A DNA stretch of 64,000 bases from Turbatrix aceti (Eukaryota; Nematoda; Chromadorea; Rhabditida; Panagrolaimidae): assembly GCA_963969345.1 (NCBI GenBank), contig OZ017770.1:7449246-7513245 (forward strand). The letters run 5' to 3'. The position numbers and the translations under genes were made by a program. The notes below the pieces were generated by a model that saw only the letters and a list, made by a program, of their open reading frames with translations, was not told the origin of the DNA and did no database searches. Shown here piece by piece: positions 10,620 to 20,638 of the stretch; within the stretch, counting starts at the first letter, position 1, and every line of letters begins with the position of its first letter.

Positions 10620-12995
10620 TTACATCCACAAATTGGATGAGTCATTATTAACAATGTACGACGAAGCCATGTCCTGAAAAAAAAACAGAGGGGTTCAAGG
10701 GTGAACATACTTATGCCACAAAAAAAAGGCACTTACTTCATTAAGCACTGGTAGTCCATTGAGGATGCCCTGAGCTTTTTGTGCCAATTCCGTGTTGGTG
10801 GAGCTCGTAAACCGTTCGACAATATTCCGCAAGTCCTGGATAGTCATCCACGCATGCCTCAGAGGAATGCACTGCTGCCAGAGGTCCACAATAAGCGATA
10901 GCAGGGTAATGATGATGGTGACATCTTGCTGCACGTTGAGCAAATCCACTATATTTCGCCTAAAAAAAATAGTAATAACAATGAGACAGGAGCAGACGCG
11001 CAAAAAAAACTTGCATAACACGGTCTCGGATATCGTTGAGATAAACCGGCAGGCACGCCAAGTGTCGTAGAATGTCAGCGCATCCAACAATTGCCGTTTT
11101 AGACGAATTACTGGGTGGTTGAATGTTCAAAATTTGTACAGTACAACTCCAAATGAATTCTACGGCAGAAAAGTTTAGCTTTGCGGGATCGAATGCCGCG
11201 GGGCATTGAGACACTATGTGCCACCATATCTAAACAGAAACATGAGCTTACAAAGATTCGGGAAAAAGAAACTAACCTTGACTAACTTGACGATGAGGGG
11301 AACTTTGTTCATGGTAAGAACATTTACGATGTTCCGATTAAGAATGGTCAAAAACTAAAAAAAAATTTTTTTTGTGTTAAAAAGAGTTTTTAATGCCTTA
11401 CCATATCGCAAAACACGGGATAATGCTCCCCTGCAAGACTGTCACAGTGCAAGCAGGTAAGCAAAAAGTTGTCTGTCAACTCGATAAATATTTTTAGTTT
11501 TTTTTCGGTATTTGTATTTGAAAAAGCTGCCAGCACAGTTGACAGACAATTGAGAATCATGTTGAGCCCGTATTGCGTGAATACAATGGCACTACCCATT
11601 TCATAGCGTGAAGCATTGGCCAGAAACTGCGAAATAGCGACGATAATTTCTACATTTTCGTAGGCAACGGCACAACGAAATTCGTCAAAAACAATTCGGG
11701 TGATGTTGGATTGGGGGGAGTTTGCGAGCTGATTTAGCACTTTTACGTCCTGGAGGCGGACAGAATCGCTGACATATGATAGGCATCGAAAAGTATCCAA
11801 AACTATCCTTGCCAGTCGGATGTCTTGAATGTTAGCTTGTCTGATCATGTAGAGACCCAAAAGTAAGATCTGAAATTGATTTTTTAAAGACAAGCACAAA
11901 AAAGGTGAAACAAACCTCAACAATTTGTTTTGATACCAAAGGATCGACAACTTCGTCTTTCTTTTCGGTAGAAACGATAGTTTTAATCAAGGAAACCATC
12001 TGTTTATGTGTCTTCAAGAAAAATTCTGTACCATGTTGGGCGTAGAAAAGATTCGGATTATTCAGGTGATACGCAGTTAAGTCCCGAATGAAATTCAGAA
12101 AACTGGGCGATTGAACCATGAGAATCTTCATATCATCCGAACCCCGAGTAATCTGTTCCAGCACTTGCATATAGTATTTTGGGTATTTCATAGCCATCAC
12201 GTAAGAATCGAGATTCCGGTTAGCCTGAGCCCTTCGAAATAAGAGCAGTAACGTGTCTCGTAAAAAGAAGAAAAAACGGGTGTTCCGCGCGTGTCTTGCA
12301 TAGGTCGTATGCTGATCGCAGCATTGGAGGAAAAAAATATGCAACACGGGAAACAAATGGCGTAGCATTCGCTCCCGGTTGGCGTCTGGGATGTTGTACA
12401 TTTCCAGCAGCGTGACAAATATTCCATCTGAAGGAATCTGATTGCCAGCCTTGGCGAACTCCTTGGAAACAAGTTTCATCATTGTTGTGCAGAAGTGAGT
12501 GGTCAACTCGCGGAGACTGTCGCATAACCTGACTTGGAGCTCGTAAACACTTTCCGCTTTCAGTGCCGCGATCGTGGCATAAATGAGTTTTTTGACAACG
12601 TCTGTATTTCTTTCAGGGTCTTCCTGTTTGATTCTTGCGGGAATTCGGAGCAAGTTCGTGATTGCAGCCGTTCTGACATCCTGGTCGGGATCCGTGATCA
12701 TCCTCATGCAATACTCCGCGCTACTGCTAATATTTTCCTTATTGACTTGAGGATCGATGTTTTCGCTGTGTGATCCCGAAGATATGGGCCCCTGCGGCTG
12801 ACCCAGTCGAACCGACGGATGCATGGACATGCCGGTAGCCTGTGTATTGATGCTGATCATGCTCATGTCGCTGACCCGAGTCATTGTCGACATCACAGAT
12901 GGCGCCGACGAGTGGGCGTAGACCGACTGATCAGACTGATACTGTTGCATCCACATTTGAGTATGCAAATTTGGTTCTTGCTTGATGCTTGCCAT
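10620..12995 (-). CDS. Divergent beta-catenin/armadillo-like protein
   Basis: Exons 12995-11916, 11869-11402, 11354-11277, 11229-11011, one starting near 10959 or 10928 and ending 10737, and 10673-10620; about 696 residues. The N-terminus (WMQQYQSDQSVYAHSSAPSV) resembles the beta-catenin region around the GSK3 degron, and the rest is alpha-helical armadillo-type sequence. DMKILMVQSPSFLNFIRDL aligns with the beta-catenin repeat ESKLIILASGGPQALVNIM. The canonical DSGxxS phosphodegron is not intact. The obvious acceptor at 10960 shifts the frame by one; the GTGCAG acceptor before 10928 restores it, so that junction is uncertain. Family assignment rests on short local similarities; strong divergence would fit nematode beta-catenins (known for SYS-1 and WRM-1). 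It may act in adhesion or Wnt signalling. ATG directly follows an ACCCAG site. Confidence 0.6.
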
Positions 12996-12997
12996 CT
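12996..12997 (-). other. 3' splice site abutting the beta-catenin-like start codon
   Basis: TTACACCCAG runs straight into the ATG. The pyrimidine tract is weaker than at the other such sites in the window, so a chance AG is possible. Confidence 0.4.
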
Positions 12998-14470
12998 GGG
13001 TGTAACGACCTGGAGTGATGGTCCGAGAGGGTGGTCGAGGAGACGAATGAATAAACGGCGAATCCGGGTTGGGTATGCTTTTGCTGTAAATTTATGCAAG
13101 GCATGCAAAGAGTGGGTTCCCTCCAAAAAAAATAACCTACTTGCTGGGTGGATACATGTGAAGCGAGTTAGCCGTCGAGCTGCACGGCTCTTGACAGCCT
13201 GGACTGATGAAATTGGAACCAATCATGACAGCCACCACGCAACCATTGACTCTATTCTAAAATGCACGGTTTACAAAAACAAAAGTAACCATCAATAAAT
13301 GGATAGGAAAAATTAGGCAACAACGCGATGGTATTTAAAAATCAATCGAACCGTGTTAAACAATGAGAAAGAGAATCAAGGTGCCACTCATCCAGTGACC
13401 TGGACCATTCATCTTGAAAAAAACTATGGCACTTATGCCGTGCTGTGTGGTTGGCCGAGTGAATTTGCGTGCGTTTTAGAGTCTGTCCAACACGGCTCGC
13501 GCTCGCTCGATTGACAAACACTGCGCGGACTCATCGTGCCTGGGAAGGATGACCGCTATGTTGCGCGGCGATCTCAGCCGTTTGCCATGCGTTGGACACA
13601 CTTTTCTCCAAAAAATATCGACGTCATATCGCAAAGGACAACAGAGAAGATCATCATCGAGTGTTTATAAACAACCAAAACGCTGGGGTGGTCAAATACA
13701 AATGCTAAACATGTGAGCAATTAAAAAAATGAGCAAGTTAAAGATGGCCTTGAAGACATGGATGCTGGATTAAAAAAGACAGGGGTGGAAAAGAACACCC
13801 GATGTGGAAAATAAATAGGAAAGGAATACAGTCAAATTATGTACATTTATCCACCTACGCATGAGCCGGGTATACAAGCTATATAGCTGGATATATCCTC
13901 CCCTCTCGCCAAAGTCAGATCAAACAAAGCTGGCAGGTTAACTGACCGGAAGAAGGCAAACAACGGATTCATTGCAACAAAACAAGGTATAAAATCGGTG
14001 AACCGAATTGTAATGGCACACGCATCATGCTTGACAGTGATTGAATGAAAAAGCGAAACCACTGACGCGACGGAAGACAGCGATCGCGGGTGTGCTGCTT
14101 GCGCGGGCGAGCCAGCCTGTCCAACAAGCAGGGCAGCAGACAGTCCAGTCCAGTCCGCGCACCCTATTCACAAGGATGCAAAGGAGACCACTTACCACAC
14201 TGCCGAGGCAAGCTATGCGTGCATCCGTTCAGTAGGCGCGAGCCTCGCAAGTGATTCAAATTTTTTAGCAGCAAGAAGGAAAGATGGGTTTGTTCAAATA
14301 TGGGAGGTAAAAACAGGAACCCCAGGTAATAGGGGCAAATGGTTGACAAAGAACGAGTGCGCGCTGGTTGGTGTTTTTTACAACTTTGTGTCAAACGTCA
14401 GACAATGCCACAAATGTGATGCCGATTGAGGCAAAAAAATCATTTATGATACATAACAAAGAGCATGATA
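12998..14470. other. Intergenic, no gene recognised
   Basis: Upstream flank of the beta-catenin-like gene and downstream flank of the channel gene. Open frames here are antisense shadows or short. No repeat with clear ends was seen. Confidence 0.35.
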
Positions 14471-16710
14471 CTATACACCTTTCAATTCGCTGTCCAACAA
14501 TTCTTCAAAACTCCTGTGGCTGAATCGGGGACAGACAACGAGTAACGTAAACGACGTTCCTACGGTAAGAATCAAAATACAACAAAAAAAGAAGCGGTCA
14601 AAGACGTTCGACAGCCGGCTCCAGTGCTTGACAAGATCGTCAAATTGTTGTTCGGCTTCGATACGTTCCACCTGGAATAATACGTCCTATTTGCGATAAT
14701 GACATGACGCAAGCTGTCTTTGCTTACCAAATTTCGACTCAATAACTCACGACTAATGTCGTTCGTTGGACCATCTGCATGTTTGACGGGAGATTCAGTG
14801 ACCTTTCCTCCGCCGCCCAAAATTTTGGCCAGGATTTTGAAGGCAATAAAGTCGAGGATATATGGAACGCTGAAAGCGAGTAATAAGTACTAAGTTATCA
14901 CACTCGCCAATTGAATGAATGCCCTCATTTATCAAAATAAATCAAGGCTAACGACTGGGAACAAAGTCATAAATTAGCCCCGAACACAGTTTGTCTTTGT
15001 AGTCAGAAATGTGGCAGCAGCGTCTGTTCCAGTGCCACAAATGTGTTCTCAGAGATAAAAAAAGTTACGGTTATAAATAATTGCCAGACGAATGAATAGT
15101 TAAAGCTTACCGGCACTTGTGTTCGGCGCCGTGTCGCATATTGAGAACGCCAACCGACAGACAGACACTGATGGCACTAATTGCCATAATGGCCATTAAA
15201 TAAATCGCTGAAAAAATCTGTTTTTAAAAAATAAAGAAAAATTATTACCGATGAGTGGAACGGCGTCTGAAGTTTCAGGCATGTTTTCTGCAATGTTGAA
15301 ACTGAACACGGAGTACGCCAAAAGCACAGTAAGACCCAGGGTGACCTTTTCACCACTTTCACACGGTAGCATGAATTGCATCATTGTCAAAATCTATAAT
15401 AGACATAATTTTAATGCAAATTTGAAAAAAAACCGTTTACCGATAACATAATGCAAGGCACCATAATGTTGTACAAAAAGTACAGTACACGCCGACGAAG
15501 ATGCAGTTCAAAAACAATGGTTGGGTAGATGGAATTGCGACCTCGAAGCAACTTTCGCGTCCTGTTGGCCACTATTTCCCACTCTCCGTTCTCGGTGAAC
15601 GAGTCGATCGTAAAAGGCGCTTTGCCGTCGTACCGTTCCATAATTTGGATGTCCAATTGTGATCTGTCGTAAATCCAAGATCCAAACTGAAAAAAAAATA
15701 CAATTTTAATGTCGGCACATATTTTTGACTTTTTGTCACCTCCAAGAAACAAAACTGGTCATCAAAAGGGAAGAATTCAGTTTTCATCCGACAAATGCTG
15801 TGGATTTTTGCAGGAGGTGCCCATTGCACTGAAATTCATTGAATAAAAATTATCAAGTTCATTGAATGAGAAAAAAATATTTTCAAACGTTACCATTTCC
15901 GTCGTAAGTGATATGCAAATTTGTGTCTACGAAATCCCTCGCAAAGTCACGTGCATTGTTGTATAAGACTAAAAATTCAAACACTCCACAACTAATTAGA
16001 ACACGCATAATAATGATGCCACGTCACTCACCAATATCAGGTCGCCACACGTAGTGTACCCCAACCGTAAGTTTGCTAATGTTGCCAAATTCAGATGGCT
16101 CCCATTTTATGCGCTCGTCGTGCCAGATTTGCTCGACCCATACGTTGAGCGAGAGTATTTGATTTCTTTCATCCTTAAACAATTTAATTGTATTTATAAA
16201 TAACTTTCTAAAACTTATGAAAGACATACAATGTTGAAAATGTGCGTCAAGGTGATGCCGACAAAGACGTTCACGATTTTTGATGCATTGTACACCGGCC
16301 GAACTGACGTATCGTACCCGGCAAGAATATATCTAGAAAACAACAAACAGACATGAATTAATTTCTTGAGAAACAAAAATAAATTAAACATAAGGAAGAA
16401 AAAAATAAGGAACCTAAAAAGCCGTTGTTCATCGTTGACACCGAATTTCTCCAAGTAGCTGTCATTGAACAGGGAACGGTCCGGCACGTCAGGTAACTCG
16501 ACTAAAAATATTATTAAATGTCAATGCAAATTAAATTTAACCCGGAAACTTACTTGATTCACTCGATATTACAGAACAAACTAGAGCTGCCAGAATAAGC
16601 ATGGTAAGTAGCCAACGTGCTGCTGCCCCGCAGCATTGGCACCACGACACACTGACATTGTACCTCCTATGTCGTTGGGGAATAAATACACTCAGGGTTT
16701 GACGCGACAT
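14471..16710 (-). CDS. Nicotinic-type Cys-loop ligand-gated ion channel subunit
   Basis: Eleven exons, all phases closing, 494 residues: 16710-16554, 16501-16414, 16332-16230, 16173-16032, 15968-15894, 15828-15740, 15686-15441, 15393-15249, 15207-15111, 14869-14728, 14671-14471. A signal peptide lies near residues 35-52 ([17 protein letters not shown]). The ligand domain shows loop A (VWRPDIVLYNNA), a perfect C-x13-C Cys-loop ending FPFDDQFC, and loop B FGSWIYD. TM1 is [17 protein letters not shown]2 begins [14 protein letters not shown], then TM3, a short intracellular loop and TM4. The intact GEK at the TM2 mouth predicts cation selectivity. Loop C lacks the vicinal Cys pair, so this is a non-alpha-type subunit that would need partners to form an acetylcholine site. 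It acts at the plasma membrane or synapse. Confidence 0.9.
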
Positions 16711-17554
16711 TTGAAAAAAAAAAAGTTTATTGAGATTCAAGCGTGTCCTGAAAAAATACCATCCTTCGCATATAATGAATACACATTCTGTGAATTGGAT
16801 GGCAGACCAGCTCGCAGAGGCACACGTGAGAGAACATAAAAAAGGGTACATACCAGGTGGAACGAAAAGTTTTTGTAGCCTGCAAGATTGGCTTGAGTAT
16901 AATTTTTAGAATTCCCAAAGCTGTCAAATTTACCAGTTTTTTTATCTGAGTAAGCAGACGAGTGTGTGGTAACAACAAACGACCCCAATGTATTTCACAG
17001 AAAAATAGAAGGCTATAAAACTGCAACTCAACCAGGACTCGGGGCTCATACTATGTATATCTTGATTCAGTTAAAACAAATTTGGGATAACACAGCTGAG
17101 AAAGCTGTTTCCCCCAAAAAAAGCAGTGTCGCTCATTAAAAAGCCTTTTTGTCTCTTTTGTGCTATTCAGAAGACTGTCGTGGCCGGAAGTTCAGTGTAT
17201 TATGCTCCTCCCAGGCCGACCGCGTGTTGTACATATGTATGTATTTAAAACAAACCAAACACGTCGTTTAGCCCGAAGCAGGTCAAAGTTGGCAATCAAT
17301 ACATAAGCATGACCACCAACCTTTGCTTTGCTGCAGAACCTGGCATTCAAAAAAACTGAATAATAATTGACGTTATTACAACATGCTGGCTCAAAGGAGG
17401 CGGGCTTAGTCGAAGCACCGTGCACGTACTCCTTTTGGACTGTTATGCCGCATAGGACTAGTTAGCTAACAAAACAAGATTAATCAAACAATTCATTCCG
17501 TCATAAGAACATAAGAATAATTCATTCCGTCAACAAAGAATAACAACAAACTTG
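16711..17554. other. Intergenic, no gene recognised
   Basis: Between the channel start and the Abitram-like stop. A tract of T (on minus) precedes the channel ATG but ends CAA rather than AG. A short tandem duplication of AATTCATTCCGTCA-type sequence lies near 17490-17530. Confidence 0.35.
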
Positions 17555-18088
17555 CTAATCCTCAGCACTATCTTCGCCGTCGTCGGGAGCAAGGGGATTT
17601 TCGGGACCCGGCTGGCGGGGATCACGAACCAGAACGAGCCAGCCTCGTCTTGTGCCCTTGAAGAGCAGATTCGTGTTGGCAACGATATTTTTGTTGGTCT
17701 CGCAGAGGAAGCAGGAAAACGGGTAGCGAAATTCGTACTTCGAGCCATCTTTGATCCAGATCGTGCAAAGGCGGGTGAGAGGTAGAATTCGAGGTTCGTG
17801 GCCCTGAAATGTGTAATCATGTGTAAAGACGTCAAATCAAAAAAAACATACCTTAGGCGGGTTGATAACACCGTACGCGAAGCTCGCAATTTCCTTCTTC
17901 TTGAGCTTAGACGTCGGATTGAGGCAAATGAAGTAGTACCCGGTCTTGTGACGCGTAAAGACGAGATCATCCTTGAGAGTAACCGTGTATTCATTGACAT
18001 CGTTTATATGCAGCAGGCGTTCGGCATCTGGGGTGATGTCGACAGCCTTAGCCTGAACACGAGATCCTTTTTTGGTAGCCAAAGCCAT
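17555..18088 (-). CDS. ABITRAM: Abitram/FAM206-like protein
   Basis: Two exons (18088-17852, 17803-17555) joined at phase 0 give 161 residues. The core YYFICLNPTSKLKKKEI...FAYG and then LCTIWIKDGSKYEFRYPFSC...NKNIVANTNLL...GWLVLV follows the order of human ABITRAM ([20 protein letters not shown]...NENI...EGYIAVVLP). Family proteins have a lipoyl/biotin-carrier-like fold and have been linked to actin binding and transcription modulation; the biochemical role is poorly defined. The C-terminus is a short acidic tail (DDGEDSAED). The ATG directly follows TTATTTAG. It sits third in a same-strand run after Rab18 and a PEX19-like gene, 161 bp after the previous stop. Similarity was recognised from memory and is moderate. 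Confidence 0.6.
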
Positions 18089-18090
18089 CT
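18089..18090 (-). other. 3' splice site abutting the Abitram-like start codon
   Basis: TATTGTTATTTAG ends at the ATG within a 161-bp intercistronic gap, which is too short to hold an obvious promoter plus untranslated exon. Confidence 0.6.
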
Positions 18091-18249
18091 AAATAACAAT
18101 AGAGTATTAAATTGATACTTGATTAAAAAAATTATATTATAACGATATATGACATCCATTGACGCTAACAAAAAAGATCACATCCAATCAACATCGACTC
18201 GCAGTTTATCTCAGAACACGTCAGACGCTATAAGTATTGAAAAATTGGT

Positions 18250-18820
18250 TTAGATCCCAAATATGTTTGCAAACGAACGGGGAAGACCCTGTTGATCGTC
18301 TTCGGAAGCCAGACGATTGAGATAGTTCTTCAAAAACTCCGTTTGCTGAGGTTCCTGGAGGGTTTTGAAGGTTTCGATCTCATTCAGATTCTCGGTAAGA
18401 GTCCCGAGTTGCTGCTGGACTTCCTGTGCCTGTTCCGCGGAAAGCGCGCCAGATGCCAACTGTCGCTTGGCGTCCTCGATGGCAGCGGATAACGCCTCGG
18501 CGTATTTGTTACCGCCAATGACATTGCGGAGCTCGTCCAGAAGTGCCTGCTCCATGGCATCGACGTCCTGAAAAAAGACTGAAATATCAGCCATACAAGT
18601 ATATAAAACGTACGAAATTGGCAGCCTGGGCCATGTTGGCAAAGCCAGCCAGGTGGTTGTCCTGGAAGCGATCCCAGGCTTTCATTATGGCCTGCCGATC
18701 GTGGACCGCCATGATCTCGTCAAGCTCGTCATCAGTGGTTGTGTGTTTCTTAAATCCACCCAACGAAGAGTCCAGCAGCTTCACTAAGTCATTTACATCA
18801 TCGGCACTTTGGCTAGCCAT
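18250..18820 (-). CDS. PEX19-like protein lacking the C-terminal CaaX box
   Basis: Exons 18820-18614 and 18567-18250 join at phase 0 into 174 residues. The N-terminus DDVNDLVKLLDSSLGGFKK fits the LxxLLxxxLxxFxK helix of PEX19 that binds the membrane receptor PEX3 in peroxisome membrane-protein import. DELDEIMAVHDRQAIMKAW then resembles the next acidic segment. The remainder is helical and Glu/Gln/Ala-rich without clear similarity, and the protein ends FGI rather than in the farnesylated Cys motif of most PEX19 proteins; family members are usually nearer 280-300 residues. It could be a shortened PEX19 or an unrelated helical protein with a chance N-terminal match. Its neighbour order (Rab18 upstream, Abitram-like downstream) suggests cotranscription. 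Confidence 0.4.
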
Positions 18821-18822
18821 CT
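18821..18822 (-). other. 3' splice site abutting the PEX19-like start codon
   Basis: GAATTTGATTTCAG ends at the ATG. The site lies in the 178-bp gap after the Rab18 stop, the position expected for an operon-type trans-splice acceptor. Confidence 0.6.
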
Positions 18823-18998
18823 GAAATCAAATTCTGCGCAAAGCGATACAAGCATTTAGAAAAAAAGTAAAAAGGCAGATAAACCATATTAAGCAATTCA
18901 AACTGATCAAACTGCCGTTCCATATTGCCCAAATTGTTTATAGTTCATTCTTAAACAGCACAAAACTTTCGCAATGCAAGAAAAAAGGGTTAAGGTCA

Positions 18999-19927
18999 TT
19001 AGCAGGCACAGGATGACGAGTCTTCATCGGGGAGACGACGACGGCCAAGTTGGACATTGGTGTGGCCATTGGAGTCCCAGAGCTCGGGATTCTGGAGAAT
19101 CTGAAGTCAAAATGATGTTAATAGGAAGAGAATGATAAAAAATCACGAACCTTGATGACGAGTTCTTCGAAAGCGAATCGAACGCCCTCACAGGTCTTGG
19201 CGCTGGCTTCGGTGAACAGCATGCGATGTTTCTTGGCAAACTGAGCGCCTTCTTCGCGGGTGACTTCGCGGTTCGGCTGCAAAAATCATTCATTCACAAG
19301 CTGAGAAATCAAATGCAACCCACCATGTCGATCTTGTTACCAACAAGCATTTTTATAGCATCATTGTTCGTTGTGTAGGTATCCAGCTCGGCAAGCCAGT
19401 GATCGAGACGCTCGAAAGTGCTGCGACTTGCAACGTCATACACTGCAAAAAAACACAGCATGAGTGTAAAAAACAATCGAGGATTTCAAAAGTGACCTAC
19501 CGAGGATTGCGCCTTGTCCTCCGCGATAGTAGCTCGGTGTGAGTGTGCGATAGCGTTCTTGTCCAGCAGTATCCTAAATCCCAAGATCATTAACCTGACT
19601 GCAACATGAAAAAAACAAACCCAAATGGCAAGTTTGACCAAATTGTTTTCAACGTTGACAGTTGTAACGCGAAAATCAACGCCTGAAAAACTCTTGATCG
19701 TCAAGTTTTATTGACAAAACATTACAAACATACCGATTGTGGATGGAATGTTTGCATCAAAAGTGTCATCGACAAAGCGAACCATCAGACTGAAAAAAAA
19801 CAACGTTTGAAAATAAGAAAAACCCAGAAAAAGTGATAACTAACCTTGACTTTCCGACGGCACTCTCACCGATGATGAGAATCTTGAACGTAGCCACGGG
19901 TTGATCATCTGCCGTGCTAACAGACAT
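18999..19927 (-). CDS. RAB18: Rab18 small GTPase
   Basis: Seven exons (19927-19845, 19789-19734, 19682-19621, 19573-19501, 19442-19324, 19276-19151, 19100-18999) encode a full Rab. Visible motifs: P-loop GESAVGKSS (residues about 20-28), switch I with [28 protein letters not shown] (switch II), NKID, and the SAK motif in [18 protein letters not shown]. The [19 protein letters not shown] segment is characteristic of Rab18, which acts in ER-lipid droplet and ER-Golgi membrane traffic. The C-terminus SSCAC is a CxC prenylation motif for geranylgeranyl transferase II. The ATG has no abutting acceptor, consistent with being the first gene of the proposed operon. Confidence 0.92.
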
Positions 19928-20219
19928 TATCCAGGTAAAAAGACAAACACGGACAAGCTCTAGAACAGAGTCTCCTCGTGTGTCAAGTCATAACACCACG
20001 TGAAAGAACAGATGATTGTAAAAGAAACAGTGCATGCAGCGTGCACGAGTTTTGCATGGCCGAGTGCGCACCACGCTCAATCCAACCTCAGGGAATTCTT
20101 CCCATCAATTGTTAACAAATCCGGAAAGCTCAAAGCGAATGACAAGACTGAGATCAACTTATTAAATCATAGAAATTCATATTAACGAGTACTTTCGCGA
20201 GCTTGAGGTTTTTGTAAGC
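19928..20219. other. Upstream flank of Rab18
   Basis: Probable promoter or outron region of the Rab18-headed gene run. No distinct element was recognised before the transposon target duplication at 20220. Confidence 0.3.
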
Positions 20220-20227
20220 CAAGTTAC
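20220..20227. repeat. 8-bp target-site duplication, left copy
   Basis: CAAGTTAC, identical to the copy immediately after the element. Confidence 0.85.
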
Positions 20228-20630
20228 CAGTGTAACGCAAACCAAAAATATTGCCTTCGCCTTCGCCTTCGCCTCCGGAGGCGAAGGCGAAGGCGATGAA
20301 GGCGCCTCCAGAGACGGAGGCGATCAGAGGCGCCTTTGGTGTCAAATCTCAAATTTTCTCTTACAAAATCATAGCAGAAAGCGAAATTATGATAATAGAA
20401 GGCTTTTAATTCTATTAAATAAAGTGGTAAAACTGTTTTTTGACTATTTGTGGTTAGAATTTAAAGCCATTCAAATTTTTTGTTCAAAATTGTAAAGGTC
20501 TGAAGGCGATGGAGGCGAAGGCAATTGGAGGCGATCAATTTTTTGCCTTCGCCTTCGCCTTCGCCTCCGGAGGCGAAGGCGATCTGAAGGCGCCTCCGGG
20601 GGCGATGAAGGCGAAGGCGATGTTACACTG
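20228..20630. mobile_element. Non-autonomous hAT-type miniature element (MITE) with GGCGAA palindromes
   Basis: A 403-bp element begins CAGTGTAAC and ends GTTACACTG, perfect 9-bp inverted ends, and is flanked by the identical 8-bp direct repeat CAAGTTAC at 20220-20227 and 20631-20638. An 8-bp target duplication with CAGTG ends is the hAT superfamily signature. Inside are two near-identical palindromes of alternating GCCTTC/GAAGGC units centred on TCCGGA (about 20253-20294 and 20545-20580), plus degenerate GGCGAA/GGCGCC copies; the AT-rich middle holds no gene. It has no transposase and must be moved by one encoded elsewhere. Confidence 0.85.
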
Positions 20631-20638
20631 CAAGTTAC
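20631..20638. repeat. 8-bp target-site duplication, right copy
   Basis: CAAGTTAC, identical to the copy immediately before the element. Confidence 0.85.

Larger units (their letters stand above)
17555..19927 (-). other. Putative three-gene operon: Rab18, PEX19-like, Abitram-like
   Basis: Three genes on one strand are separated by 178 and 161 bp, and each downstream ATG is immediately preceded by a strong acceptor. Gaps of 100-200 bp with acceptor-abutting starts are the signature of nematode operons resolved by trans-splicing. No AATAAA is obvious in either gap on the coding strand, so 3'-end signals there must be variant. Confidence 0.5.

Noticed and set aside
12230..12340. Possible extra intron in the FFLQ...RFFFFL segment of the beta-catenin-like exon 1
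   Set aside because: T-rich stretches and AG sites exist, but the GT-AG pairs tested change frame (for example a 46-base candidate), while the unspliced frame is open.
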